Positions 6,956 through 16,355 of a stretch of DNA of 29,568 bases are shown one piece after another. Source of the DNA: a virus; IMG/VR virus record IMGVR_UViG_3300044546_000742, positions 1 through 29,568 of that record; one strand, given 5' to 3'. The notes under the pieces were generated by a model that saw only the letters and a program-made list of their open reading frames with translations, had not been told where the DNA came from and did no database searches. Made by a program: the position numbers and the translations under genes. Each line of letters begins with the position of its first letter. Positions within the stretch are counted from its first letter, which is position 1.

Positions 6956-9880
6956 ATGGAGTGGTTCATTAAAAAAAATTCTACTTTACCAGTTTTAAAG
7001 TTATCCATAATTAAAGATGGGAGAAGTGATTACAATAATTTTATGGAATTATTGGAAACTTCCACCATATTCTTTTCTATGGTTAATTCTGAGACGGGTA
7101 TCCCCAAGATAACTTCGAGACCTGCTGGGTTTGTTGAAAAAACATTTGACGACCCCAATGCGGAACCGGAGTATTACATTTACTATCAATTTACCAAACA
7201 AGACACGAGTATTGAGGGTAGATATGAGGGCCAGTTTTTGGTTAAGACATTTGATGGGAATATTATATTACCTATCAGGGAAAAACTATACATATACGTC
7301 CAAGAATCATTCATTGCTGATGATTTAGAGTATAATACTTGTTATACATCAACGTTCCCTTGTTGTGGTAATCCAAATATTGTTGATAACCCAAATGAGA
7401 ATACGATAAACATTGTTCCCCAGTATTATCCGGGGTCGATAGGTGCGTTATATACGGCAACATCAAGATATCCGGTGGATACGGATGTTACTGTTACATT
7501 TAAAAATGTTTTAGGTGTAACAACAGGTGACCCGGTTATTATTAACACTTCAGTGACAATTTATACCGGTAGTAAAGAAGGTATTACGGAACTAATTATT
7601 GAGGACGATTTTGATAGATTAAATTTATACACATTATTCTCTGATGTGGTATTAACCACCAATAGTGATTCTCAATACGATAATGTTACTATAATAGATA
7701 GACCAATAGTTATCGAACCAATACCACCAAGACCAAGACCAAAATATGTTACCGCAACTGTTATAAGTTGTTGTGATGGTAAAGAAGGTTGTATGTCTGA
7801 TATCCCAACAAATTTAAACATTGTTGTAGGTAATAGTGTCTTAGGTGATGATGGATTATGTTATGTTATTCAACAATTTAATACTATAGAGTGTGAAACA
7901 ACAGTTTCTTTTAATCAATCATATTATAAAGATTGTAAATATTGTACGTCAAAATATCCGTGTAATGTTATAAATACAACACCTACACCAACACCTACGG
8001 TTACACCAACACATACTCCAACACCAAGTCCAACAAAAAATTGTGTGGGACCTACATTAAGTACGGTTTTAAATAGTAGTGGGAACACATTTTTAGTTTA
8101 TTTTAATATAACTAACCCTTGTAGTACAATTTTAGTTAATTGGTCATCAGATAACATTAATTGGAATAGTACCTCAGGTGGTTGTTCGTCACCAAGAAGT
8201 ATTACTATTCCAAATCCGTTACCCCCAACAATATATTTTAATGTAACTCAAAATAGTAGTGAATGTCCTTCATTTACATCAAATACGGTATCATATTATG
8301 TAATACCATTAACAAGAACCCCAACACCGACCCCAACAACTAGTTTGGGTGTTACTCCGAGTGCAACACCAACTATAACACCGACAAACACTGTAACCCC
8401 AACACATACACCAACAAGTAGTCATACACCAACACCGACAACAACGAGAACACCGACACCAACAAAAAGAGTTAAGAATTTGGCTTATAATGTGTTATCT
8501 TGTTGTAGTAGAATTTCAGGTATTATAATATTACCATTAACATTTACTGTTGGCACAACAATTTTAACGACAAGTAATTTATGTATGTCTATTACAGGAT
8601 ATGCCCCAAAAGGTAGTATTCCAACATATACGTGGTCGGGTATGGAATATGGCCAAGGTTGTAACGAATGTTTAAATCGTTATCCTTGTAATCCTATCCC
8701 AACTCCGACACCAACCCCTACAAGATGTAATGGTTGTTTAAGTTATGTGTTAGATGGTGGTTTAGGAAGTAGTGGTCACACAGATTTTAGTTATATTCCT
8801 TGTGGAGGACAAACATCGGTAACGGTTTCGATAGATAGAACTAATATGTTACCAACAAATAAGGTAACAGTTTGTGGTGAGTGTTATTATGGTGTTTTAA
8901 TTTTGTCAGGGACTGGTAGTTATTCAATATCGGGGAATTGTCCAACAATCACTCCAACACCAACAACCACACCGACAACAACACCAGCAACCAATTTATG
9001 TTTAATAATCACCCCAAAATGTGGTACATATTTTCCAACTGAAGGTAATGGGTTAATAAATGGTAAGAAATTTTGGAACATAACTATTGATAACAACCCA
9101 ACCTTAATTTATTGGGATAATGTTAATATTTGTTGGGTTGTTAAGAATACGTCAACAAATGAAGAATGTTCTAAATTATATATAGATTCTCAATACCCTA
9201 TTGGTGATTACACTCAATGGGTATCACCTTCACAAACATCAATGGGTTGTGAATGTTTAACTACGGATAATTACTTTAGTATATCGGCCATTAACTGTTT
9301 TACACCAACACCAACACCAACTAATACCGTTACACCAACACGCACTCCAACCCACACTCCAACACCAACAGTAACATCGTCACCATTATTACCAATTGTT
9401 GGTTATTTTCAAGATTGTTGTAATGAAAATATAAAATTTAAAGCGGGTTTATTACCTTTTGGGTTAATTTTGGGTGAATCCTATTATGTACAAACCACGG
9501 GATACACAGGTTGTACCACTTTTATACCCGAAACACCGGTTTCAGTTCAATACCCAAGTATTATTGTTATAGATGAGGGTGAAAATTGTCAAGTTTGTAA
9601 TCTTAAAATGTCTATTGTATGTGCAACACCTACACCAACACCAACACCAACAAATACCATCACACCAACAAATACCGTTACACCAACACACACACCAACA
9701 CCAACTATGACTCCAACTAACACACCAATTGGTTGTATTGATTGTGGTGTTTCAGGATACACATATATAATATCCGAACCAATTATCTATCCATCACCAA
9801 GACCAACAAGCACACCGACAAGAACACCAACACAAACCCCGGATAACACAATATACACAATATGGGTTAATATTGAATAA
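6956..9880 (+). CDS. Large modular Thr-Pro/Cys-rich virion fibre or adhesin protein
   Basis: 974 aa. Residues 1 to about 120 resemble a phage baseplate/fibre attachment domain of the BppU-N type (KKNSTLPVLKLSI..., a strand-rich sandwich). Residues 120-260 form a further beta domain. The rest consists of globular modules separated by T-P linkers at about 342-360, 453-504, 582-589, 664-678, 783-808, 891-924 and 947-962. Three modules (264-338, 506-581, 813-890) share a pattern of an early Cys-Cys pair and a late CxxC, suggesting a repeated metal- or disulfide-stabilised knob. There is no signal peptide or membrane anchor. Role inferred: long flexible virion-exposed fibre. The linkers resemble mucin-like O-glycosylation substrates, and the neighbouring glycosyltransferase operon makes modification plausible but unproven. 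Confidence 0.7.
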   Translation: MEWFIKKNSTLPVLKLSIIKDGRSDYNNFMELLETSTIFFSMVNSETGIPKITSRPAGFVEKTFDDPNAEPEYYIYYQFTKQDTSIEGRYEGQFLVKTFDGNIILPIREKLYIYVQESFIADDLEYNTCYTSTFPCCGNPNIVDNPNENTINIVPQYYPGSIGALYTATSRYPVDTDVTVTFKNVLGVTTGDPVIINTSVTIYTGSKEGITELIIEDDFDRLNLYTLFSDVVLTTNSDSQYDNVTIIDRPIVIEPIPPRPRPKYVTATVISCCDGKEGCMSDIPTNLNIVVGNSVLGDDGLCYVIQQFNTIECETTVSFNQSYYKDCKYCTSKYPCNVINTTPTPTPTVTPTHTPTPSPTKNCVGPTLSTVLNSSGNTFLVYFNITNPCSTILVNWSSDNINWNSTSGGCSSPRSITIPNPLPPTIYFNVTQNSSECPSFTSNTVSYYVIPLTRTPTPTPTTSLGVTPSATPTITPTNTVTPTHTPTSSHTPTPTTTRTPTPTKRVKNLAYNVLSCCSRISGIIILPLTFTVGTTILTTSNLCMSITGYAPKGSIPTYTWSGMEYGQGCNECLNRYPCNPIPTPTPTPTRCNGCLSYVLDGGLGSSGHTDFSYIPCGGQTSVTVSIDRTNMLPTNKVTVCGECYYGVLILSGTGSYSISGNCPTITPTPTTTPTTTPATNLCLIITPKCGTYFPTEGNGLINGKKFWNITIDNNPTLIYWDNVNICWVVKNTSTNEECSKLYIDSQYPIGDYTQWVSPSQTSMGCECLTTDNYFSISAINCFTPTPTPTNTVTPTRTPTHTPTPTVTSSPLLPIVGYFQDCCNENIKFKAGLLPFGLILGESYYVQTTGYTGCTTFIPETPVSVQYPSIIVIDEGENCQVCNLKMSIVCATPTPTPTPTNTITPTNTVTPTHTPTPTMTPTNTPIGCIDCGVSGYTYIISEPIIYPSPRPTSTPTRTPTQTPDNTIYTIWVNIE
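7981..8034 (+). repeat. Thr-Pro codon repeat (linker 1)
   Basis: Imperfect repeats of the hexamer acaccaac-type encode alternating Thr-Pro residues. Equivalent low-complexity tracts occur within the same gene around 8312-8468, 8699-8722, 8945-8990, 9302-9380, 9626-9728 and 9794-9842. Confidence 0.8.
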
Positions 9881-9897
9881 TATAAAAATAACGAATT

Positions 9898-11157
9898 ATG
9901 TTTACAGAAGAGATAAAAAATAAATTAAGTGAATTATACCAAAATACTCCTGATTATGTGGGGGTTGCATATGGTTATAAAACAGTTCAAGGTGTTGAAA
10001 CATCTGAGAAATCAATTGTTTTTACCGTTCCAAAAAAGAAACCGTTAAATGAAATTCCGTTAGAGGAACATTTACCGAAATTAGTTGATATTAACGGTGT
10101 GGTTTATAAAACAGATATTATTGAAATTAGTGAAGTTGTTACTATGACCGATTCTGTTGTTTGTAACGACCCTTTAATTGACCCAAGTTGTTATACTTGG
10201 TCTCCTTTGGGTTCCGTATCTCCATCAAATAGAAATACTTTAAGACCGTTAGTTGGTGGAATATCATTAACATCACAGAATCAATTAGGTACCGTTGGTA
10301 CCTTGGGACTAATCGTTGTTGATAGTGAAAGTCAAAAATTAGTTGGTTTAACCAATAATCACGTTGTTGTTAAAGATGCGTCATACACTAACGAAAGAAA
10401 TTTAAGCGGTGTTATTGTGAATGAATATAAAGATATCGCTTACCAAAATGGTGAATCATCAACACCAAATATTGGTAATGTTATTGGTGAAGTTGTTAGA
10501 TATGTACCAATAAAAAGCCAACCTCAGTTAAATACTGTCGATGGGGCATTAGTTTCATTAAGTGCCAACACACTTAGTAATGTTGAATCATTTAAACAAT
10601 TGGGTATAAATTATTTACAACCTATGCCATTTGCAACAACAAACGAAATAAATAGTTTGATTGTAACACCAAGAACAATATTAAGTAGTGGTAGAACAAC
10701 GGGAGCAAAAACCGGAAATTGTGGTATAAAAATAAAACTTTTAGGTGCAACACAAAATGTTGGGGCGTACCCCCTACAAGGTGTGGGTAGAACGGTAACT
10801 TTCAACGATTTAATAGTTTTCACAAGATTAAGTGAAACTTGTAATTACCCAATATATCACGGTGACTCAGGGTCTGTTCTTATCGCAGATTTTAATGGTA
10901 CTTATAAAATAATTGGATTAAATTTTGCTGGTTCAAGTCAAGTTGAAGGTTCATTAACAGATATAGGACAATATGGTTTTGCTTGTAGAATAGATAATGT
11001 TGCTTTTGAGTTAGGTATTGAATCGTGGGATGGTAATTCTGTAAATGCTATAACAACAGTTAATAAAATTTTAACACCTAATGGTAGTGATAATAAAACG
11101 ATTATTGTAAATGGTAAAACATACTGGCAAGTAGGTTTATCAAACCATTTAAACTAA
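9898..11157 (+). CDS. Trypsin-like (chymotrypsin-fold) serine protease
   Basis: 419 aa. The catalytic triad is visible in order: His155 in TNNHVV, Asp215 in NTVDGAL, and Ser324 in HGDSGS, the standard S1-type spacing and motifs. Residues 1 to about 80 resemble the N-terminal domain found on bacterial proteins of this type (VGVAYGYKTVQG..., EKSIVFTVPKKKPL, ending in KTDIIE). The protease domain spans about 115-375. There is no signal peptide, so it is either assembled into the virion or acts in the infected cell. It follows the 974-aa fibre protein by 17 nt and lies in one transcript with a Cys-rich structural protein. Possible roles are processing virion proteins or cutting host surface proteins during entry. 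This is distinct from the prohead protease gp21 family of T4, as judged by motif. Confidence 0.85.
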   Translation: MFTEEIKNKLSELYQNTPDYVGVAYGYKTVQGVETSEKSIVFTVPKKKPLNEIPLEEHLPKLVDINGVVYKTDIIEISEVVTMTDSVVCNDPLIDPSCYTWSPLGSVSPSNRNTLRPLVGGISLTSQNQLGTVGTLGLIVVDSESQKLVGLTNNHVVVKDASYTNERNLSGVIVNEYKDIAYQNGESSTPNIGNVIGEVVRYVPIKSQPQLNTVDGALVSLSANTLSNVESFKQLGINYLQPMPFATTNEINSLIVTPRTILSSGRTTGAKTGNCGIKIKLLGATQNVGAYPLQGVGRTVTFNDLIVFTRLSETCNYPIYHGDSGSVLIADFNGTYKIIGLNFAGSSQVEGSLTDIGQYGFACRIDNVAFELGIESWDGNSVNAITTVNKILTPNGSDNKTIIVNGKTYWQVGLSNHLN

Positions 11158-11182
11158 ATAAACAAAACAAACAAAATAATTT

Positions 11183-13384
11183 ATGCCTTTTTCATCATCA
11201 ATTTGTTTAACAAATATTGGAGTATTACCAACCGGGAGTAATTTAAATATTTATTCCAATACTGACTCTTATTCAACACCTTTTCAAACAAACATACCAT
11301 TATCTCAATTAGATTCAAATTGTCCGTTTATTTTAACTAATATTCCTGATGGAACAACGACTATTAAGTTTGTAGATTCAACCTCTAATTGTTGTTATGA
11401 ACTCTTACTTTCACCCAACAATTTGTGTGACTTATTCGGAATTCAATTAACAGGTTTTTCATCCACAACAATTAGTCAAATTATTGCAGGTAACTTAATT
11501 AGTTCTGTCGGAAACATCACAGATTATATTATAGATTGGTATGGCCCCGATAATAACACAACCGTAGCCTTTACGTCCGGTTATGGAACAGTTTTTGGTC
11601 CTTATCAACAAACACATCCGTTTGTTAGAATATCACTCCCCGGATATTATGTACCGATGATTCAAAAAATACGAATTAACGGTATTAATTATTCAATAAC
11701 CGGTGGAACAGGATTTATTCAAGCAAATATCGATTGTTTGGAAAACCAAACTGTTGAGGTATTTCCATCAACTTGTTCGGGTAATAGAGTAGAACCTATA
11801 TATTCTTTTTCTGGATATAATAATTATTACTTTTCAAATACCGCAGCGTTTAACACACCACCCGAACCATTATCTATGGGATTTGACCTTGATATAAATT
11901 CAAATCATTTTGCGTGGCAATTTCAAGCATACTCAGTTAGCGACACTATTAAAATAACTTTTCACGGAAATAACTACCCAACACCAATTGTCTTAGAATA
12001 TTATACTGTGGGTCAAGAATACACAGAATTAAATGTTTCTGTTATACCAAAAACAATAAAAGTTGGGGGTGGATTTTTTAAAAAGGTTACAAACCTCTCT
12101 AAATTATTGAGAACCGAAAACGATTTTTTAACAATTGAAGTAACACCTAACCCAGTTATAAGTAGAACCAATTGGGAATTATATTTTAAGTGTTTAAACA
12201 CATTCAACTGTGAAACTTGTTTAGATTCTTTAAGTCCTTATAGATTTATTGATTCAAGTGTGACTATAACTTCATTGGGTTGTAATCTATATAAACTGAG
12301 TGCAAATCTATCAGGTTGCACCAATAGTGTGTTACAAAGTAGTGATATTTATAAATATTTAACCGAAAGTTCCGCAATAAACTCGGGGTCATTAAATTCG
12401 GAATTTTATGGGTACTGTTCAACACCTAATGGTGAAATTGGGTTTAATTCAACACTAAGTAGTGGTTCAACATCTTGTAATAATTATGGTGTTTGCTCTG
12501 TAGATAATACTTCGTGTTCACAACAACCATATATTTGTGATAGTAATCCAGGTGGGTTTATTAGTTTTAATAAAACAAACGCTACTGTAGGAGGTCCCGG
12601 AAATATTTACATGGAATTCCAATATTTATCGGATTTAAATTTATATTATCAGTCGTATTTAACTAATGTTTTAAATTATGGGTTAGGAACACCATTTGAT
12701 AACACAAATATTAATTATTATCGTTATTTCTCTTTGGTTATTCCTATCATACCTTCTAATGACCCTAACAGAACTTGCGCCTCCGATACAGGTAATCAAG
12801 CACAATATTCAATTCATACATCAAGTGTTGTAACAACAGGAATCACTGGTAATTTTTATTTTTTAAATATTACTATGCCATTGACGACCTTAGGTATTAC
12901 TTTTGATTCGTGTGATTTAGGTTGTTTAGACTATGCGGATTCGGCGATTACCATTCTTAATAGTCACTCAATTGGGTCAGGTAATCAATATAGTTTTTAT
13001 AGTAATGTTGGAGCAAAAAAATTAAACCCAATTTCGCAATATGTAAAACTTGTTAAATATACCTCAGGAGAGGTAAATGCTAATCAACAGTCATTTCTAA
13101 GATTAACAAATCTAGTTAATAATACAATTCCGATGTCGGGAGATAGTTACACAATAATACCGTCATTATCGGCACAAACTTGTGATTTTTCGGGTTTTAT
13201 AAATAATGGTACTTATTTAGGGGTAACCCGTTATGTTAAATATGCGTGGAATTACACCACTAACGTATCATTATTAAATTATTATAATATTTTTACAGTA
13301 ATTAACGGGTCTCAAGTTTTAATTTATCAATATAATTTAAACACCAACACACTCATATATAAAGACCCCACTTATTTTATTTAA
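11183..13384 (+). CDS. Cys-rich beta-structured virion protein of unknown function
   Basis: 733 aa, not recognised as a known family. Composition is typical of phage adhesins: rich in Ser, Thr, Asn, Tyr and Gly, poor in Lys/Arg, with many alternating strands and no signal peptide. Cysteines cluster at about 340-350 (NCETCL) and 405-455 (several Cys within 50 residues), suggesting metal or disulfide stabilised loops like those of the 974-aa protein. It lies 25 nt after the protease behind an A/C-rich leader (aaacaaaacaaacaaaa) and is followed by a strong terminator, so it is the last gene of the unit. It may be a fibre tip, a protease substrate or a protease partner. These options cannot be separated from sequence alone. 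Confidence 0.6.
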   Translation: MPFSSSICLTNIGVLPTGSNLNIYSNTDSYSTPFQTNIPLSQLDSNCPFILTNIPDGTTTIKFVDSTSNCCYELLLSPNNLCDLFGIQLTGFSSTTISQIIAGNLISSVGNITDYIIDWYGPDNNTTVAFTSGYGTVFGPYQQTHPFVRISLPGYYVPMIQKIRINGINYSITGGTGFIQANIDCLENQTVEVFPSTCSGNRVEPIYSFSGYNNYYFSNTAAFNTPPEPLSMGFDLDINSNHFAWQFQAYSVSDTIKITFHGNNYPTPIVLEYYTVGQEYTELNVSVIPKTIKVGGGFFKKVTNLSKLLRTENDFLTIEVTPNPVISRTNWELYFKCLNTFNCETCLDSLSPYRFIDSSVTITSLGCNLYKLSANLSGCTNSVLQSSDIYKYLTESSAINSGSLNSEFYGYCSTPNGEIGFNSTLSSGSTSCNNYGVCSVDNTSCSQQPYICDSNPGGFISFNKTNATVGGPGNIYMEFQYLSDLNLYYQSYLTNVLNYGLGTPFDNTNINYYRYFSLVIPIIPSNDPNRTCASDTGNQAQYSIHTSSVVTTGITGNFYFLNITMPLTTLGITFDSCDLGCLDYADSAITILNSHSIGSGNQYSFYSNVGAKKLNPISQYVKLVKYTSGEVNANQQSFLRLTNLVNNTIPMSGDSYTIIPSLSAQTCDFSGFINNGTYLGVTRYVKYAWNYTTNVSLLNYYNIFTVINGSQVLIYQYNLNTNTLIYKDPTYFI

Positions 13385-13390
13385 CATAAT

Positions 13391-13418
13391 ACCTCCCCCA
13401 AAAAGGGAGGTTTTTTTT
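13391..13418 (+). terminator. Rho-independent terminator after the fibre/protease operon
   Basis: Stem acctccc (13391-13397) pairs with gggaggt (13405-13411) around a 7-nt loop, followed immediately by a run of eight T (13411-13418). It begins 7 nt after the stop codon of the 733-aa gene. Confidence 0.9.
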
Positions 13419-13449
13419 ACCCATTTGACTTAATCAATTATTTCCGATA

Positions 13450-13457
13450 TATTTATA
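13450..13457 (+). promoter_or_regulatory. Promoter motif TATTTATA with A/C-rich leader before DNA polymerase
   Basis: The octamer is followed by GAAACAAGACAAAC (13458-13471), a leader sequence also found before the sheath gene. The polymerase ATG lies 58 nt downstream. This is the longest leader among the motif-preceded genes. Confidence 0.45.
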
Positions 13458-13515
13458 GAAACAAGACAAACCTGACTTATGTCGGTGCTAATATGTCACT
13501 CAAAAAAAATATATT

Positions 13516-16305
13516 ATGGTAACACAAGAAGAAATTAAGGCGTTTCTAGAAGGAAACGACCCCGAAGAGCACATAGTTGCTATCGAGTATGATTACGTAA
13601 CTGACGCAATCTACAAAATCAAAGAAATCCCTGGTCAGGGAAAAATAATCAAAAAAGATACATTTACAGCATTTGCTTGGGTTGGAGACCTTAGAGATTT
13701 GAATTTTTATTCAAAATCTAAAGACCAACAAAGAGTTGCAATGAAAAAACATGGAATCGTCATTGATAAGTTAGAAACCAAAGGTAATGAGAGATTAGAA
13801 AAGGGTCTCAAATTTATGGTTAAATCAATGAAAGGTTACCGTTCACTTATCCAATTCTTCAAAGAGGGTGGTGTTGACCCTTGGGGTGAAAAAACAAAAG
13901 GAAAACTTACCGTACTTCCCCCAGTCGAACAATTCCTTATTTCGAGAGAAAAGAGGTTATTTAAGGGGTTTGAGGAGTATAATGATATCACCCGACTCGG
14001 ATTTGACTTGGAGACGACCGCTTTAGAACCTAAAGATGGTCGTATATTTATGATTGGAATTAAAACCAATAAAGGATACCAAAAAGTTATTGAGTGTGCT
14101 GATGAAGACCAAGAGAGAAGAGGTTTAGTAGAATTCTTTAATATTATTGATGAATTAAAACCATCTATTATTGGTGGGTATAATTCAGCAAACTTTGACT
14201 GGTTTTGGATATTCGAGAGATGTAAAGCTCTTAACTTAGACATCAAAAAGATAGCTAAATCACTAAATCCAGCAAGACCTATCTCTCAAAAGGATGGTAT
14301 GTTAAAACTTGCTAACGAGGTGGAAAGATTCTCACAAACTCAATTGTGGGGTTACAATATTATTGATATTATCCACTCAGTTCGTAGAGCCCAAGCAATT
14401 AATTCAAGTATTAAATCAGCAGGTCTTAAATACATCACCCAATACATTAAAGCCGAAGCTCCCGACCGAGTTTATATCGACCACTTAGAGATTGGTCCAA
14501 TGTATGCCAAAAAAGAAGAATATTGGTTAAATGTTGAGAATGGGAAATATAAGAAAGCCGATAATCCAGATTTCAATAACTTAGATACAAGATTCCCTGG
14601 TAAATACATTAAAGTAACCGGTGATAATGTTGTTGAGAGATATCTTGATGACGATTTAGAAGAAACCCTAACAGTGGATGATGAGTTCAATCAAGGAACG
14701 TTTCTACTTGCGTCAATGGTACCAACAACATACGAGAGAGTTTCCACAATGGGAACGGCAACGATTTGGAGAATGATAATGTTGGCGTTTTCATATAAAC
14801 ATAATTTAGCTATACCTCAAAAAGAAGAGAAGACTGACTTCGTAGGGGGACTTTCAAGACTACTTAAGGTGGGTTACTCTACTGATGTATTAAAACTCGA
14901 TTATTCTTCTTTATATCCATCTATTCAACTAACTCACGACGTGTTTCCTAAATGCGATGTAATGGGGGGAATGAAAGGGATGTTGGATTACTTTCGTAAT
15001 GCTCGTATTATGTATAAAAATTTATCATCCGAATATAAAACTATTAACCCAAAGAAATCTTTATCGTATGACCGTAAACAACTCCCTCTGAAGATTTTCA
15101 TTAACTCTTTATTTGGTGGTTTAAGCGCTCCTCACGTATATGAATGGGGGGAAATGAATAGTGGTGAGAGAATTACTTGTACCGGAAGACAATATCTTCG
15201 TCAGATGGTTAAATACTTTGTTAAAAGGGGTTATACTCCTTTAGTTCTCGATACTGATGGGGTTAACTTTAGTTTACCGAAAGAAGGTGTTGAGGATAGA
15301 GTCTATATTGGAAAAGGTTTAAATTGGTTGGTTAAAGAGGGTAAAGAATATAGGGGTTATTATGCCGACACCGCAGAATATAACGATTTATTTATGAAAA
15401 ATTCTATGGGTTTAGATTGTGATGGGACTTGGGATTCTTGTATTAATTTAAGTAGAAAAAATTACGCCACGATGGAGTCCAACGGTAAGATTAAATTAAC
15501 CGGGAACTCAATTAAATCTAAAAAATTACCACTATATATTGAGGTATTTTTAGATAAAGGCGTGAGATTATTATTGGAGGGAAAAGGACAAGAATTTATT
15601 GAGTGGTATTTTGAATATCACCAAAGAATATATAACCAACAAATCCCATTGAAACAAATTGCTCAAAGAGCGAGAGTTAAATTATCTATTGACGATTATA
15701 AAAAAAGATGTGGTATGAAAACTAAGGCGGGTTCGTTAATGTCGAGGATGAGTCATATGGAATTGGTAATTAAACACAACTTAAAAGTATCATTAGGTGA
15801 TGTTATTAGTTATGTTAATAATGGAACTAAAGCCTCTCACGGAGACGTTCAAAAAATAACAAAAAACAATTACACTAAAAAAGAGTTAGATTTATTTACA
15901 TCCGTGAATGGGATGGAACCTGAAAATAAAACTACCTCAACAATACAACTTAATTGTTATCTGTTAGACCAAACTGAAATTGAAAATAATCCCGAGTTAA
16001 TAGGTGAGTATAATGTTGCAAGAGCAATCACAACATTTAATAAAAAAGTTGAACCATTATTGATTGTTTTTAACAAGGAGTTACGAGAAAGTTTGTTAAT
16101 TGCCAATCCAGAAGAGAGAGGGTTTTTCACTAAAACTCAGTGTGAATTAGTTAGTGGGGTTCCAAATAAAGATGTTGACCAAGATAAAATTGAGGATTTA
16201 TTAACGATAACCGATTTAGAGTTAAAATTTTGGGATAAAGTCGGGGTTAGTCCTGATTATATTTATGATTTAGCAGAACCGGGATGGGAAGAACATATTA
16301 ACTAA
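13516..16305 (+). CDS. 43: Family B DNA polymerase with 3'-5' exonuclease (T4 gp43-like)
   Basis: 929 aa, close to the 898 aa of T4 gp43 and uninterrupted. Exonuclease motifs: Exo I FDLETT (D164, E166), Exo II NSANFDWF (D228), Exo III Y-x3-D (Y376, D380). Polymerase motifs: A LDYSSLYPS (D462), B KIFINSLFGG (526-535) and C LDTDG (579-582, where the usual DTDS has Ser replaced by Gly). It replicates the phage genome with proofreading. No intein or split is seen. It is flanked upstream by a terminator and promoter motif and downstream by an RHH-HNH cassette, a position often targeted by homing endonucleases in T4-like phages. The start is set by the first ATG. No Shine-Dalgarno sequence is present. 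Confidence 0.96.
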   Translation: MVTQEEIKAFLEGNDPEEHIVAIEYDYVTDAIYKIKEIPGQGKIIKKDTFTAFAWVGDLRDLNFYSKSKDQQRVAMKKHGIVIDKLETKGNERLEKGLKFMVKSMKGYRSLIQFFKEGGVDPWGEKTKGKLTVLPPVEQFLISREKRLFKGFEEYNDITRLGFDLETTALEPKDGRIFMIGIKTNKGYQKVIECADEDQERRGLVEFFNIIDELKPSIIGGYNSANFDWFWIFERCKALNLDIKKIAKSLNPARPISQKDGMLKLANEVERFSQTQLWGYNIIDIIHSVRRAQAINSSIKSAGLKYITQYIKAEAPDRVYIDHLEIGPMYAKKEEYWLNVENGKYKKADNPDFNNLDTRFPGKYIKVTGDNVVERYLDDDLEETLTVDDEFNQGTFLLASMVPTTYERVSTMGTATIWRMIMLAFSYKHNLAIPQKEEKTDFVGGLSRLLKVGYSTDVLKLDYSSLYPSIQLTHDVFPKCDVMGGMKGMLDYFRNARIMYKNLSSEYKTINPKKSLSYDRKQLPLKIFINSLFGGLSAPHVYEWGEMNSGERITCTGRQYLRQMVKYFVKRGYTPLVLDTDGVNFSLPKEGVEDRVYIGKGLNWLVKEGKEYRGYYADTAEYNDLFMKNSMGLDCDGTWDSCINLSRKNYATMESNGKIKLTGNSIKSKKLPLYIEVFLDKGVRLLLEGKGQEFIEWYFEYHQRIYNQQIPLKQIAQRARVKLSIDDYKKRCGMKTKAGSLMSRMSHMELVIKHNLKVSLGDVISYVNNGTKASHGDVQKITKNNYTKKELDLFTSVNGMEPENKTTSTIQLNCYLLDQTEIENNPELIGEYNVARAITTFNKKVEPLLIVFNKELRESLLIANPEERGFFTKTQCELVSGVPNKDVDQDKIEDLLTITDLELKFWDKVGVSPDYIYDLAEPGWEEHIN

Positions 16306-16344
16306 AAATTAAGAATAAAAACCTGACTTTTACATAAAATAAGA

Positions 16345-16352
16345 TATTTATA
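16345..16352 (+). promoter_or_regulatory. TATTTATA motif directly upstream of RHH start (promoter or operator)
   Basis: AAGATATTTATATA (16341-16354) overlaps the run into the ATG at 16356, with 3 nt between octamer and start codon. The same 14-mer precedes the other RHH gene on the minus strand. Confidence 0.4.
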
Positions 16353-16355
16353 TAT

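Noticed and set aside
13836-14246. Minus-strand 136-aa ORF inside polymerase
   Set aside because: Shadow frame of the exonuclease region of a firm polymerase gene.
13516-16305. Possible intein or split polymerase
   Set aside because: All exonuclease and polymerase motifs follow at normal spacing in one frame, with no splicing motifs or extra length beyond about 30 residues.
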